DNA from: Pseudomonas brassicacearum
GTDB taxonomy: Bacteria; Pseudomonadota; Gammaproteobacteria; Pseudomonadales; Pseudomonadaceae
Direction of reading: 5' to 3'
Length of the DNA stretch: 64,000 bases
Assembly (NCBI RefSeq): GCF_000585995.1
Contig: NZ_CP007410.1
Coordinates: 6,007,001 to 6,071,000 of the forward strand
Below the pieces are notes generated by a model. The model was not told where the DNA came from. It saw only the letters and a list, made by a program, of their open reading frames with translations, and ran no database searches. Positions 42,210-51,307 of the stretch are shown one piece after another; the stretch's first letter is position 1; every line of letters begins with the position of its first letter. The translations under genes were made by a program, and so were the position numbers.

Positions 42210-44573
42210 GTGCCGGCTTTTTTCGTCACGATATTGCCTCCGCCGCTGGCGCTGCTGGCGGTGTTGTTCTTCGGCCTGCTGATGGGTCTTGCCGCACGAT
42301 TCGGTTTTCAGTCGGCCGGGCGATTCTGTGGCAGGTTGATCGTCGGCGCCGTGTTCGGCCTGGGGTTCAGCGTGGGCCGGGCCTTGCCTGAGTGGTGGGG
42401 GATCCTGGCGGCCATTGCCAGCATCGGCGGCGGGCTGGCGTGTGTCAGTACCTGGGAACGGCGTCTGGGCTTGGCGCCTGTTTCCGGCAAAGGCGCCAGC
42501 GCCTGGGGCGGAAGCGAGCCGCAACTGACGCCTGAAGGCGAGCCGATCCGGGTGTTCAACCACAGTGAAATCGCCATGGGCGGACCCACTTATTGCGACT
42601 ATCTGTTCCCCGATGGTGTGCTCCTGCAAGGCCTTGGTTCTTCGTCACTGTTTTCCCGCGACGGGCGTTATTTTGCGGCAACGGTGCCGTCCCGGCAGAA
42701 CTGGGGGCTGGTCGTCCTCGACCGTCACCAGCGCCAGGTGTACCGCTGTGCCGACAGCGAGCTCTGGGAGTTGGACGCGTTTGACCTCGACCTGTTGAGC
42801 GGCCGCCATAGCCCGTTGGTGGACAATAGCGTTCGCGAAACCCGGCTGGACGAGCTGTTGAAAACGGCCAGTGTTACCAACCTGGTGTCCGTCGCCGACC
42901 TGTGGCTGGAACCCGACTGGCATCCCGAAAGTGTTCAGCAGACGTTCGAACGGCGCTCCGCCGATGGCCAGCAATGCCTGCGGGGCGACATTGTCTTGCC
43001 CGCAACCTTTCGCGACCTGGCCCAGCCACTGGAACCTCTGCTTTCGCCGCGCTATACCGTCAGCGTCAACGGGCAACCGTCCGACTTGCTGATGGCAGCC
43101 GATGCGCCTTTGGTATGGAGCGGCGATCAACGCGCCCTGGTGTGCCTGGCCCAGGCGCAAACCCGTCACGCTGATGGCGATCAATACTGGTTGTGGCAGA
43201 TCGACAAGGGCTGGCATGCCCTGCCCGCGCCTTGGGTGAAGAGTGACGCGGAACCGTCCTTCTATTGGCATGAGTTGCTCAGCCTCGACGCGAGCCATGT
43301 GCAGATCGGCTCGTACCTTGACTATCCGCGACCAGGCTCCGGGCGTTATGGCTACCGCCTGGACAGTATCCACAGCGATACCGAAACCCAGGCCGGCCAC
43401 GACGCCCAAGGTCGCGTACAGGTCGCTGAATTCAAACTGACCCGCATGGCCATTGCGCTGCCGTTGGACAGCCAAGGCCTGCGCGGTGACGCGTACATCG
43501 AGACCCAGCCGATGCAGGGTGGTGTGTGCGCCCGGTTGATCTGGCTTGCCGATAACCGCGATGGACTCGGGGGCTATCGCTGCCAGATCGGTGATTGGCA
43601 CCTGCCAGGCAGCTGGTTGCTGGATCATCGGGTCTCCGATTGCGGACGCTACCTGGCGCTGCTGCCCTTTGACGGTTCGACGACAGTGGCGACCCATGGG
43701 GTGATTGCAGACGTGAAGGAACGACGCCTGCTGGAAGGGCCCGCCATGTGGGTCGCTCGCCTGCTCGATTTTCGCGATGGCCGGCTGAGCTTGGCGGTGG
43801 TTGCCGGTCGTCTTGATCAAGACCTGGATAGCAGCGCGCTGCAACGCTTCAACATCCCTGCGCCGCAGAGTGATAATGACCCGTCGTTCTTTCAACCCGA
43901 CGAACAATCCCGGCTGTTCTACAACACCGTGGAACTGCAGGTGACCGATTCACAACTGCACAGCGTTACCCCTTGGCGTCTGGTGGATCGTCCGCAAGCG
44001 GCCACCGCCGACGGTGACTTCATCCTGCCCGCGCCCGACCATCAGGATGCCGCCTGGTTGTTCGGCAGTGAGACGGAATATGCCGACAGTTGGGTGCGAG
44101 CACAGACGCCTCGGCTTGGCGGCTACCTGCTGACAGCCTCAGGCTGCGCGTTGAGCAACCTGGCACCCTCGATGATCTGGTCGGCGGATGGCCGCTATCT
44201 GGCCCTGACCTGCATGGCGACCGACGTGACCGAGCTGTGTGGCAACTATCGAGGCTGGCAATTGCTGCTTCTGGATCTCCAGGCGCACACGTTGCGAGTG
44301 CATCCGCAATGGCTGGGTAACCGGCCCTTGTTTGAAGGCTTCGACGACGATCAGGTGCGCGTGCGCTGTTTTGAGCATGACTGGGAAGCTGAAGACGATG
44401 ACGACCAAGGTTCAGAACAGTCATTGCCACTGGCGCTTTTGCTGCAAGCCCCGGCTGAACAGCTGGTGTGCCAGGACGGTTTCTGGCTCAGGTCTTCACA
44501 GGTGCACCTTGCCGCCGCCTGGCGAGCGCTGACCTTACCCGCCATTGGCTATTTCGAACGCGAGAGCCTGTAA
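42210..44573 (+). CDS. large membrane-anchored protein of unknown function, beta-propeller-like repeats
   Basis: 787 residues from GTG 42210. The reading frame stays open upstream and continues a hydrophobic protein-like sequence (LPRLFLELFWQLGILLV) without ATG/GTG/TTG back to about 42144, so the true start may lie earlier. The N-terminus has about two or three membrane helices (residues ~3-75). The remainder is soluble and Trp-rich. Four segments of the type W/F-S-x-D-G-R-Y-L-A followed by a strand recur at ~149-157, 303-313, 476-485 and 657-667, as in TolB/WD40-like propellers. The C-terminus has an acidic patch (EAEDDDDQGSEQS). I do not recognise the family. The gene lies between the tRNA/integrase remnant and an Lrp-type regulator. 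Confidence 0.75.
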   Translation: MPAFFVTILPPPLALLAVLFFGLLMGLAARFGFQSAGRFCGRLIVGAVFGLGFSVGRALPEWWGILAAIASIGGGLACVSTWERRLGLAPVSGKGASAWGGSEPQLTPEGEPIRVFNHSEIAMGGPTYCDYLFPDGVLLQGLGSSSLFSRDGRYFAATVPSRQNWGLVVLDRHQRQVYRCADSELWELDAFDLDLLSGRHSPLVDNSVRETRLDELLKTASVTNLVSVADLWLEPDWHPESVQQTFERRSADGQQCLRGDIVLPATFRDLAQPLEPLLSPRYTVSVNGQPSDLLMAADAPLVWSGDQRALVCLAQAQTRHADGDQYWLWQIDKGWHALPAPWVKSDAEPSFYWHELLSLDASHVQIGSYLDYPRPGSGRYGYRLDSIHSDTETQAGHDAQGRVQVAEFKLTRMAIALPLDSQGLRGDAYIETQPMQGGVCARLIWLADNRDGLGGYRCQIGDWHLPGSWLLDHRVSDCGRYLALLPFDGSTTVATHGVIADVKERRLLEGPAMWVARLLDFRDGRLSLAVVAGRLDQDLDSSALQRFNIPAPQSDNDPSFFQPDEQSRLFYNTVELQVTDSQLHSVTPWRLVDRPQAATADGDFILPAPDHQDAAWLFGSETEYADSWVRAQTPRLGGYLLTASGCALSNLAPSMIWSADGRYLALTCMATDVTELCGNYRGWQLLLLDLQAHTLRVHPQWLGNRPLFEGFDDDQVRVRCFEHDWEAEDDDDQGSEQSLPLALLLQAPAEQLVCQDGFWLRSSQVHLAAAWRALTLPAIGYFERESL

Positions 44574-44587
44574 CATGCTCGCCACCG

Positions 44588-45070
44588 ATGCCCACGCCGG
44601 AGCCCACCTTGCCTGACACTCGCCCTCCCGTCCTCGACGAAATCGACCGCCAACTGATCGCGGCCCTGCAAATCAATGCCCGGGAAAGCGTCGCCATGCT
44701 GGCCCGGCAGTTGGGCATCGCCCGGACGACCGTAACCTCGCGCCTGGCGCGGCTGGAAAAAACCAAAGTCATTACCGGATACGGCGTGCGGCTGGGACAA
44801 CGGGTGATTGATGGGGGTTTGCAGGCTTACGTGGGCATCAAGGTGCAACCGCGCTCCGGCAAGGATGTGCTGCGACGCTTGAGCGCCATGGCCCAGGTCC
44901 AGCAGCTGTGTGCGGTGAGTGGTGAATTCGATTACGTGGCCTGGCTGCGTACCGATTCACCGGAGCAACTGGATCAGTTGCTGGACCAGATCGGCAGTGT
45001 CGATGGCGTGGATAAGACCACCACCTCGATCATTCTCAGCAGCAAGATCGATCGGGGGCAGCCGGTCTAG
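44588..45070 (+). CDS. Lrp/AsnC family transcriptional regulator
   Basis: 160 residues from ATG 44588. TTG 44609 is a serious alternative because GGAG lies six bases before it, giving MPDTRPPVLDEIDRQ. The N-terminal winged HTH is LDEIDRQLIAALQINARESVAMLARQLGIARTTVTSRLARLEKTKVITGYGV; the C-terminal part is an AsnC ligand-binding (RAM) domain (VGIKVQPRSG, CAVSGEFDYVAWLRTDSPEQL). Such regulators sense amino acids as octamers. In P. putida a comparable regulator gene lies beside davBA, so control of lysine catabolism is a reasonable guess. Here a toxin-antitoxin pair intervenes. Confidence 0.88.
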   Translation: MPTPEPTLPDTRPPVLDEIDRQLIAALQINARESVAMLARQLGIARTTVTSRLARLEKTKVITGYGVRLGQRVIDGGLQAYVGIKVQPRSGKDVLRRLSAMAQVQQLCAVSGEFDYVAWLRTDSPEQLDQLLDQIGSVDGVDKTTTSIILSSKIDRGQPV

Positions 45071-45105
45071 CCCCTGCATGACTTAACCTGTGGGAATATC
45101 GCCAG

Positions 45106-45420
45106 TTACGGTGTTGGATGGGAGAAATTTTCGATCCTGACCTGCCCCTCTGGAAAGGTCGCGATAATCTCCAATTCCCCTCCCATGGCCCGGATGTAAT
45201 TTCGCAACGTGCTGATGTACATATCCGTCCGGCGCTCCATTTTCGAGACTGCCGCCTGGTTGATATGCAGTGCCTTGGCCAAGGCCTCCTGGCTCAACTC
45301 CTGCGCCTGGCGCAACTCGTGCAACGGCATTTCTGCACGCAACGTCTGATACAGAGCCTGTGCACGAGCCTGGGAGTCAGGCGACCGACGCGCCATCAAG
45401 TCGGAAAATTTCTTAGCCAT
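45106..45420 (-). CDS. HigA-type antitoxin, XRE/HTH family
   Basis: 104 residues from ATG 45420 (MAKKFSDLMARRSPD). The helix-turn-helix is LSQEALAKALHINQAAVSKMERRTDMYISTLRNYIRAMGGELEI, an HTH_3 domain with the N-terminal extension seen in HigA antitoxins. It begins inside the last codons of the toxin gene (8-bp overlap), the higBA order with toxin first. It should neutralise the toxin and autorepress the operon. An upstream TTG (45426) is possible but weaker. Confidence 0.87.
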   Translation of the reverse strand: MAKKFSDLMARRSPDSQARAQALYQTLRAEMPLHELRQAQELSQEALAKALHINQAAVSKMERRTDMYISTLRNYIRAMGGELEIIATFPEGQVRIENFSHPTP

Positions 45421-45778
45421 TGTCAAAGCCCTCTCTCTTCAATACTTCCAAATGCTCGTCATAGAGGCGTTCGGCCAAAGGCACATATTCCTGATACCAA
45501 CGGCCCTGGCCGGTTTTGTCTCCCCCGATCAGCAGGATGGCGCAGCGGCGGGGATCAAACGCATAGAGCACACGATAAGGCCTACCTGCGTATTGCACTC
45601 GTAACTCACGAAGGTTGCCATGACGCGAACCTTTGATATCACTGGTGTGAGGAAAGCCCAGATACGGCCCGGTGTCGCCGAGCAGCATTACCGAGGCCTG
45701 TACCGAATCTTGCTCAGATTCACAGAGACGGTTCCACCACCTCTCAAATTCGTCTGTGTACTCAACGTCCCATTTCAT
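45413..45778 (-). CDS. HigB/RelE-type toxin (Gp49-like family)
   Basis: 121 residues. The pattern MKWDVEYTDEFERWWNRL, then SRHGNLRELRVQYAGRPYRVLYAFDPRRCAILL and GGDKTGQGRWYQEYVPLAERLYDEHL, matches phage-derived Gp49-like/HigB proteins. These are RelE-fold mRNA interferases acting on the ribosome. The conserved ELR, R-YR-LY and the C-terminal Y/H are present, so it looks active. It forms a two-gene operon with the overlapping antitoxin. The pair is inserted between the Lrp-type regulator and davB, suggesting acquisition. Confidence 0.86.
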   Translation of the reverse strand: MKWDVEYTDEFERWWNRLCESEQDSVQASVMLLGDTGPYLGFPHTSDIKGSRHGNLRELRVQYAGRPYRVLYAFDPRRCAILLIGGDKTGQGRWYQEYVPLAERLYDEHLEVLKREGFDNG

Positions 45779-45884
45779 TCAAATATGCCACCCAGGTCAT
45801 ATAACCTCAAGGGAATAATCATAGGAGTTGGGGCGGGTATCTGCTCCTGTTGATCACGCAAGCAATTGTTAAGGAGAGTTTCGG

Positions 45885-45974
45885 GGGGAGCGCGCTTGCT
45901 CGCGATGGCGGTCTGTCAGCCCATGAAAGTGCTGACTGAACCGCCGCTATCGCGAGCAAGCTCGCTCCCACAGG
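45885..45974. repeat. REP doublet (inverted pair)
   Basis: Facing REP copies (GGGGGAGCGCGCTTGCTCGC and ATCGCGAGCAAGCTCGCTCC). The first copy has diverged at one or two positions. It sits between the toxin-antitoxin operon and davB. Confidence 0.9.
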
Positions 45975-46036
45975 AATGCATTTCGTCATTACGCCTCACA
46001 GCCACATCAAAATGACTGATAACCACTCAAAACGAC

Positions 46037-46049
46037 GACATATTGTGTC
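46037..46049. promoter_or_regulatory. short dyad upstream of davB, possible Lrp-type operator
   Basis: GACATATTGTGTC has complementary GACA/TGTC ends around an AT-rich centre, 92 bp before the davB start, in an AT-rich patch. AsnC/Lrp proteins bind such imperfect dyads. The candidate partner is the Lrp-type gene at 44588-45070. This is inference only. Confidence 0.3.
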
Positions 46050-46140
46050 TTATTAACGTGTTTCACCCTCCCTAGAATGGCTGGCATCTTTCCTATACTC
46101 AGACGCGAACGCCGCGTCGAGTCGCCCATCAAGGTCAGCC

Positions 46141-47823
46141 ATGAACAAGCACAATCGCCACCCCGCAGACGGTAAGAAGCCCATCACCATTTTCGGGCCG
46201 GACTTTCCTTTCGCCTTTGACGACTGGATCGAACATCCGGCTGGCCTGGGCAGTATTCCGGCGCACAACCACGGTGCGGAAGTGGCGATCGTCGGCGCCG
46301 GTATCGCTGGGCTGGTGGCGGCCTACGAGTTGATGAAGCTGGGCCTCAAGCCGGTGGTCTACGAAGCATCGAAAATGGGCGGGCGCCTGCGCTCACAAGC
46401 GTTCAACGGCGCCGAAGGGGTGATCGCCGAGTTGGGCGGCATGCGTTTTCCGGTCTCATCCACAGCGTTCTACCACTACGTCGACAAGCTTGGCCTTGAG
46501 ACAAAACCGTTCCCCAACCCGCTGACCCCGGCCTCGGGCAGTACTGTCATCGATCTGGAAGGCCAGACCTACTACGCACAGAAATTGGCGGACCTTCCGG
46601 CATTGTTCCAGGAAGTCGCCGACGCCTGGGCCGATGCACTGGAAGACGGTTCGCGCTTCGGTGAAATCCAGCAGGCGATTCGCGACCGCGACGTGCCACG
46701 TCTCAAGGAGCTGTGGAACACCCTGGTGCCACTGTGGGACGACCGCACCTTCTACGACTTCGTCGCCACCTCCAAGGCGTTCGCCAAGCTCTCCTTCCAG
46801 CACCGCGAAGTGTTCGGCCAGGTCGGCTTCGGCACCGGCGGCTGGGACTCGGACTTCCCCAATTCGATGCTGGAAATCTTCCGCGTCGTGATGACCAACT
46901 GCGACGACCATCAGCATCTGGTGGTCGGCGGCGTCGAGCAGGTGCCCCACGGCATCTGGAGCCACGTGCCGGAACGCTGCGTGCACTGGCCGGTGGGGAC
47001 CAGCCTCAGTTCCCTGCACCTGGGCGCGCCCCGCAGCGGCGTGAAGCGCATCGCCCGCGCTGCAGATGGTCGCTTCAGCGTGACGGACGTCTGGGACAAC
47101 ACCCGCGAATACGCCGCAGTGCTGGTCACCTGCCAGAGCTGGCTGCTGACCACCCAGATCGAGTGTGAAGAGGCGCTGTTCTCGCAAAAAATGTGGATGG
47201 CCCTGGACCGCACTCGCTACATGCAATCGTCGAAGACTTTCGTGATGGTCGACCGCCCGTTCTGGAAAGACAAGGACCCGGAAACCGGCCGCGACCTGAT
47301 GAGCATGACCCTCACTGATCGCCTCACCCGTGGCACTTACCTGTTCGACAACGGCGATGACAAACCGGGGGTGATCTGCCTGTCGTACTCCTGGATGAGC
47401 GATGCGCTGAAAATGCTGCCGCATCCGGTGGAGAAACGCGTGAAGCTGGCCCTCGATGCCCTGAAAAAAATCTACCCCAAGGTGGACATTGCCGCGCGGA
47501 TCATCGGCGATCCGATCACCGTGTCCTGGGAAGCCGACCCGCATTTCCTCGGTGCATTCAAGGGCGCCCTGCCCGGCCACTATCGCTACAACCAGCGCAT
47601 GTACGCGCATTTCATGCAGGACGACATGCCGGCCGAACAACGCGGGATCTTTATCGCCGGCGATGACGTCTCATGGACACCAGCCTGGGTCGAAGGCGCG
47701 GTACAGACCTCGCTCAATGCCGTGTGGGGAATCATGAAGCACTTCGGCGGTGAAACTCACGCCGAGAACCCGGGTCCAGGAGATGTGTTCCACGAGATCG
47801 GTCCGATCGCCCTGCCCGAATAA
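46141..47823 (+). CDS. davB: L-lysine 2-monooxygenase (flavin amine oxidase family)
   Basis: 560 residues, the length reported for DavB of P. putida. The FAD dinucleotide motif is VAIVGAGIAGLVAAYEL (GAGIAG at 52-57), followed by GGRLRSQAF, LGGMRFP and the C-terminal flavin-binding GIFIAGDDVSWTPAWVEGAVQT. DavB oxidatively decarboxylates lysine to 5-aminopentanamide. The family also contains tryptophan 2-monooxygenase (IaaM) and phenylalanine oxidase, so generic tools often call it tryptophan monooxygenase. Pairing with davA 12 bp downstream and the neighbouring pqqF, the P. putida order, favours lysine. Confidence 0.88.
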   Translation: MNKHNRHPADGKKPITIFGPDFPFAFDDWIEHPAGLGSIPAHNHGAEVAIVGAGIAGLVAAYELMKLGLKPVVYEASKMGGRLRSQAFNGAEGVIAELGGMRFPVSSTAFYHYVDKLGLETKPFPNPLTPASGSTVIDLEGQTYYAQKLADLPALFQEVADAWADALEDGSRFGEIQQAIRDRDVPRLKELWNTLVPLWDDRTFYDFVATSKAFAKLSFQHREVFGQVGFGTGGWDSDFPNSMLEIFRVVMTNCDDHQHLVVGGVEQVPHGIWSHVPERCVHWPVGTSLSSLHLGAPRSGVKRIARAADGRFSVTDVWDNTREYAAVLVTCQSWLLTTQIECEEALFSQKMWMALDRTRYMQSSKTFVMVDRPFWKDKDPETGRDLMSMTLTDRLTRGTYLFDNGDDKPGVICLSYSWMSDALKMLPHPVEKRVKLALDALKKIYPKVDIAARIIGDPITVSWEADPHFLGAFKGALPGHYRYNQRMYAHFMQDDMPAEQRGIFIAGDDVSWTPAWVEGAVQTSLNAVWGIMKHFGGETHAENPGPGDVFHEIGPIALPE

Positions 47824-47835
47824 AAGGAGTTTTAG

Positions 47836-48630
47836 ATGCGTGTAGCCCTTTATCAATGCCCACCGCTGCCACTGGATCCGGCCGGCAACCTGCAACGCCT
47901 GCATCAAGTGGCGCTGGAGGCCAGGGGCGCCGATGTGTTGGTGCTGCCGGAGATGTTCATGACCGGCTACAACATCGGCGTCGACGCGGTGAATGTATTG
48001 GCCGAGGTCTACAACGGCGAATGGGCGCAGCAGATCGGCCGCATCGCCAAGGCAGCTGGCCTGGCGATTGTCTATGGCTACCCTGAGCGAAGCGAAGACG
48101 GGCAGATCTACAACGCGGTGCAACTGATCGACGCCCAGGGCGAGCGTCTGGCCAACTACCGCAAGAGCCATCTGTTCGGTGACCTCGATCATGCCATGTT
48201 CAGCGCTGGCGACTCAGCGCTGCCCATCGTGGAACTCAATGGCTGGAAGCTCGGCTTCCTGATCTGCTACGACCTGGAGTTCCCGGAAAACGCCCGCCGC
48301 CTGGCCCTGGCCGGTGCCGAACTGATCCTGGTGCCGACGGCCAACATGCAACCCTACGAGTTCATCGCCGATGTCACCGTGCGCGCCCGGGCCATCGAGA
48401 ACCAGTGTTTCGTGGCCTATGCCAATTACTGCGGTCACGAAGGTGAATTGCAGTATTGCGGCCAAAGCAGCATCGCCGCACCGGATGGCAGCCGCCCTGC
48501 GCTGGCCGGGTTGGACGAGGCTTTGATCGTCGGTGAGCTGGACCGGCAGTTGATGGAAAACGCCCGAGCGGCCTATAACTACTTGCACGATCGTCGTCCC
48601 GATCTTTACGGCGACTTGCACAAGCATTGA
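47836..48630 (+). CDS. davA: 5-aminopentanamidase (nitrilase superfamily)
   Basis: 264-residue carbon-nitrogen hydrolase with the catalytic triad Glu39 (VLPEMF), Lys110 (NYRKSHLF) and Cys144 (FLICYDLEFPE). DavA hydrolyses 5-aminopentanamide to 5-aminovalerate and ammonia. It lies 12 bp after davB with AAAGGAG before its ATG, an obvious two-gene operon. 5-Aminovalerate would then go through DavT/DavD (not in this window) to glutarate. Confidence 0.89.
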   Translation: MRVALYQCPPLPLDPAGNLQRLHQVALEARGADVLVLPEMFMTGYNIGVDAVNVLAEVYNGEWAQQIGRIAKAAGLAIVYGYPERSEDGQIYNAVQLIDAQGERLANYRKSHLFGDLDHAMFSAGDSALPIVELNGWKLGFLICYDLEFPENARRLALAGAELILVPTANMQPYEFIADVTVRARAIENQCFVAYANYCGHEGELQYCGQSSIAAPDGSRPALAGLDEALIVGELDRQLMENARAAYNYLHDRRPDLYGDLHKH

Positions 48631-48720
48631 CCCTGATTCGAAACACGACACGATGGGGAAACTCATTGAGAACGCCCCTTAATCCGCTAGCATGAGCGCA
48701 TCTCTGTTTTGGAAGCGCTC

Positions 48721-51150
48721 ATGCCGGCCCCCGATTTCCTCCACTCTCACACTGAAACCCTGGCCAACGGCTTGCAGGTCACATTGCGCCATGTGCCCGG
48801 CCTCAAACGCAGCGCTGCGGTACTTCGGATCGCAGCCGGCAGCCATGATGTGCCCTTGGCCTGGCCGGGCTTGGCGCACTTCCTCGAGCATCTTTTCTTC
48901 CTCGGCACCGAGCGATTTCCTACAGGAGAGAATCTGATGGCCTACGTGCAGCGGCACGGTGGCCAGATCAATGCTCGCACCAGCGAACGGACCACGGACT
49001 TTTTCTTCGAACTGCCGCCCGCCGCCTTCACTGGCGGGCTGGAGCGGCTCGAGGACATGCTCGCTCATCCGCGCCTGGATGAAGCCGATCAGTTGCGGGA
49101 ACGGGAAGTCCTGCACGCGGAGTTCATTGCCTGGTCCCAGGACGCGGCAGCCCAGCAACAGCTGGCCCTGCATGACGGACTGTCGGCGGCTCATCCGCTG
49201 CGCGGCTTTCACGCGGGCAATCGCGACACCCTTGCCGTGTCACAACCTGGATTCCAAGCGGCCTTGCACGGGTTCTATCGAACGTTCTACCAGTGCGGTC
49301 AAATGACCCTGAGCCTGGCCGGCCCGCAGAGCGTCGAAGCGTTGAAAGCACTGGCCGAACAGTTCGGCGGCAACCTGCCGGAGGGCAAAAGGGTTGCCAG
49401 GTCGTCGCCCCCGAAGCTGATGGAATCGCCATTGGGTGGTTATCAACAACTGCGCGAAGGCTGTCTCGATCTACTGTTCGCCTTCGAAGACTTACCCGCC
49501 GCGTCGCCTCAAGCCCTGGATTTTCTCTGTACGTGGCTGAGCTCCAGCAAACCGGGCGGCCTGCTCGCCACGCTGCGTCAGCGCGGCCTGGCCGACAGTC
49601 TCAAGGCCACGCCGCTGTATGCGTTTGCCGGCCAGGCGCTGCTGCACATCGAGTTCAAGCTCGACAACGATCAAGCGTCGAACGAAATCCAGCCGTTGCT
49701 GCACGATTGGCTAGGCTTTTTTGCCGCCCAGGACGACTGGGCACCGTTGCGCGCGGAATTCACCGCGCTGCTGCAGCGTCGGCAAGAGACCGGCACGGCG
49801 CTGCAATTGGCGCGTTGGGACAGTGAACAACGCGAAGGACCGCTGTCGGAAAACGACCTCGTAAGGCTCAGGGAAATCCTCAAGCAATTGCACCCTGTCG
49901 ATACCGTCACCGGACAATGGCAGCTGCCCGCGCCCAACCCGTTCCTGCAATCGGCAAACGAGCCACCTCGCGCCGGCTTGATACGCGGCCAGACCAGCGC
50001 CCATCGCGGTTTGCGCACCTTCGCCCAGGATCGCTCCCGGGGTCGTCGGGAACGCTCGCCGATGCAGTTCAGCCAGGCGCTGCCAAACGACAGCCGAGAA
50101 GGCGCGGTGTATCTGCGTTGGCGGCTGGCGACCGAGGCACCGCTCGACCTTCAAGCCAGGCTCGACCGGCATTTGCAGGATCTGCGCGAGGATGCCCGTC
50201 AGGCTGGCGTGGATGTCACCTTCGAACCCGTTGGCAACCAATGGCTGCTGAAGCTGGTGGGCTTGCAGGCCCCCCTGCCGCTGGTACTCGAGCACATTCT
50301 GACCCAGCTGGACGAACCGCTGCCGATGGTCCAGCCCAGGACTGAAGTACCCCTGATGCCGATTCGGCACCTGCTGAAGGAATTGCCGAAGCATTGCCAG
50401 CAAAACGTGCAGCCTCCGGCCTTGCCGCTGCCCGACAGCATGTGGGCGACGGCCCGGTGGGATGGCTTGGCCATCGGCCTGTCGACGGCCACCCAGGCCG
50501 CCATGGGCTCCGCGCTGGCCCGGGTGCCCGGCATGGCCGACCAGGACATCGAACCGACGACACCTTCCAGACAACCTATCTGGCACAGCCTCCAGACCCA
50601 CGGTGATGAACAGGCCGTATTGCTGTTCTGCCCCGCGCCAACCCAGGCCTTGCCCGACGCAGCGGCGTGGCGGTTACTGGCGCAGCTAAGCCAGACCCCG
50701 CTTTACCAGCGCTTGCGGGTTGAGTTGCAGTTGGGCTATGCGGTGTTCAGTGGGCTGAGGCAGATCAATGGGCAAACCGGCGTGTTGTTTGGCGTGCAAT
50801 CGCCCAACGCCTCGGCGGGGCAGTTGATCACCCACGTCGAACACTTCCTGAACGGGTTACCGGAACTGATCCAGCAGATCGACGACTCGACCCTGGACCG
50901 CCAGCAGCAAGCCCTCGCCGCGCAGCTTCAGATCGACACCCTGCCCTGTGCCCAGGCGGCCGAGCTGCTCTGGCAGGGCAAACTGGCCGGCCTCCCGTCG
51001 GATTATCTCCAATCGTTAGCCGACGCCATCGTGCTTGTGGATCGCGAACAGCTACTCAATGCCGCCAGGCAGTTGATTGACGCTGAAGGTGGCCGGTATT
51101 GCCTGGCCACCGGGGACTGCCCAGGATCGCCCTGGCAAGTGGCGGATTGA
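48721..51150 (+). CDS. pqqF: PQQ biosynthesis M16 metalloprotease PqqF
   Basis: 809 residues from ATG 48721 (MPAPDFLHSHTETLANG). The inverted zinc motif HFLEH is at residues 53-57, with the distal Glu in REREVLHAEF, so the catalytic N-terminal half is intact. The C-terminal half is the inactive M16 clamshell partner. PqqF is involved in proteolytic processing of the PqqA peptide in pyrroloquinoline quinone synthesis. It lies upstream of pqqA, as in other Pseudomonas. A TTG at 48709 would add four residues. Confidence 0.93.
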   Translation: MPAPDFLHSHTETLANGLQVTLRHVPGLKRSAAVLRIAAGSHDVPLAWPGLAHFLEHLFFLGTERFPTGENLMAYVQRHGGQINARTSERTTDFFFELPPAAFTGGLERLEDMLAHPRLDEADQLREREVLHAEFIAWSQDAAAQQQLALHDGLSAAHPLRGFHAGNRDTLAVSQPGFQAALHGFYRTFYQCGQMTLSLAGPQSVEALKALAEQFGGNLPEGKRVARSSPPKLMESPLGGYQQLREGCLDLLFAFEDLPAASPQALDFLCTWLSSSKPGGLLATLRQRGLADSLKATPLYAFAGQALLHIEFKLDNDQASNEIQPLLHDWLGFFAAQDDWAPLRAEFTALLQRRQETGTALQLARWDSEQREGPLSENDLVRLREILKQLHPVDTVTGQWQLPAPNPFLQSANEPPRAGLIRGQTSAHRGLRTFAQDRSRGRRERSPMQFSQALPNDSREGAVYLRWRLATEAPLDLQARLDRHLQDLREDARQAGVDVTFEPVGNQWLLKLVGLQAPLPLVLEHILTQLDEPLPMVQPRTEVPLMPIRHLLKELPKHCQQNVQPPALPLPDSMWATARWDGLAIGLSTATQAAMGSALARVPGMADQDIEPTTPSRQPIWHSLQTHGDEQAVLLFCPAPTQALPDAAAWRLLAQLSQTPLYQRLRVELQLGYAVFSGLRQINGQTGVLFGVQSPNASAGQLITHVEHFLNGLPELIQQIDDSTLDRQQQALAAQLQIDTLPCAQAAELLWQGKLAGLPSDYLQSLADAIVLVDREQLLNAARQLIDAEGGRYCLATGDCPGSPWQVAD

Positions 51151-51307
51151 TCATTACAGCCGCTGCAATGAGCTTTCTTCGAGAATCGCGGCGAACGAAT
51201 TTGTCAGATTTAGTAACATAGCCGCCTAAGCATCTGAACATCTCCGAACGGAGGTGGACTATATGTATAGATCCAAACCGTCTCCCCCCAACCAAAGGAG
51301 TATTCCC

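Larger units (their letters stand above)
45779..46140. other. intergenic region between higB and davB
   Basis: 362 bp, more AT-rich than the surroundings near 45785-45870 (toxin promoter side) and 46000-46060. It contains the REP doublet at 45885-45974, the dyad at 46037-46049 and CTATACT (46093-46099), which resembles a sigma-S -10 element 42 bp before davB. I see no further gene. Confidence 0.55.

Noticed and set aside
46141..48630. Indole-3-acetamide route to auxin (tryptophan monooxygenase plus amidase)
   Set aside because: The oxidase family allows it, but the 560/264-residue pair next to pqqF matches DavB-DavA of lysine catabolism, and the amidase is nitrilase-type rather than IaaH-type.
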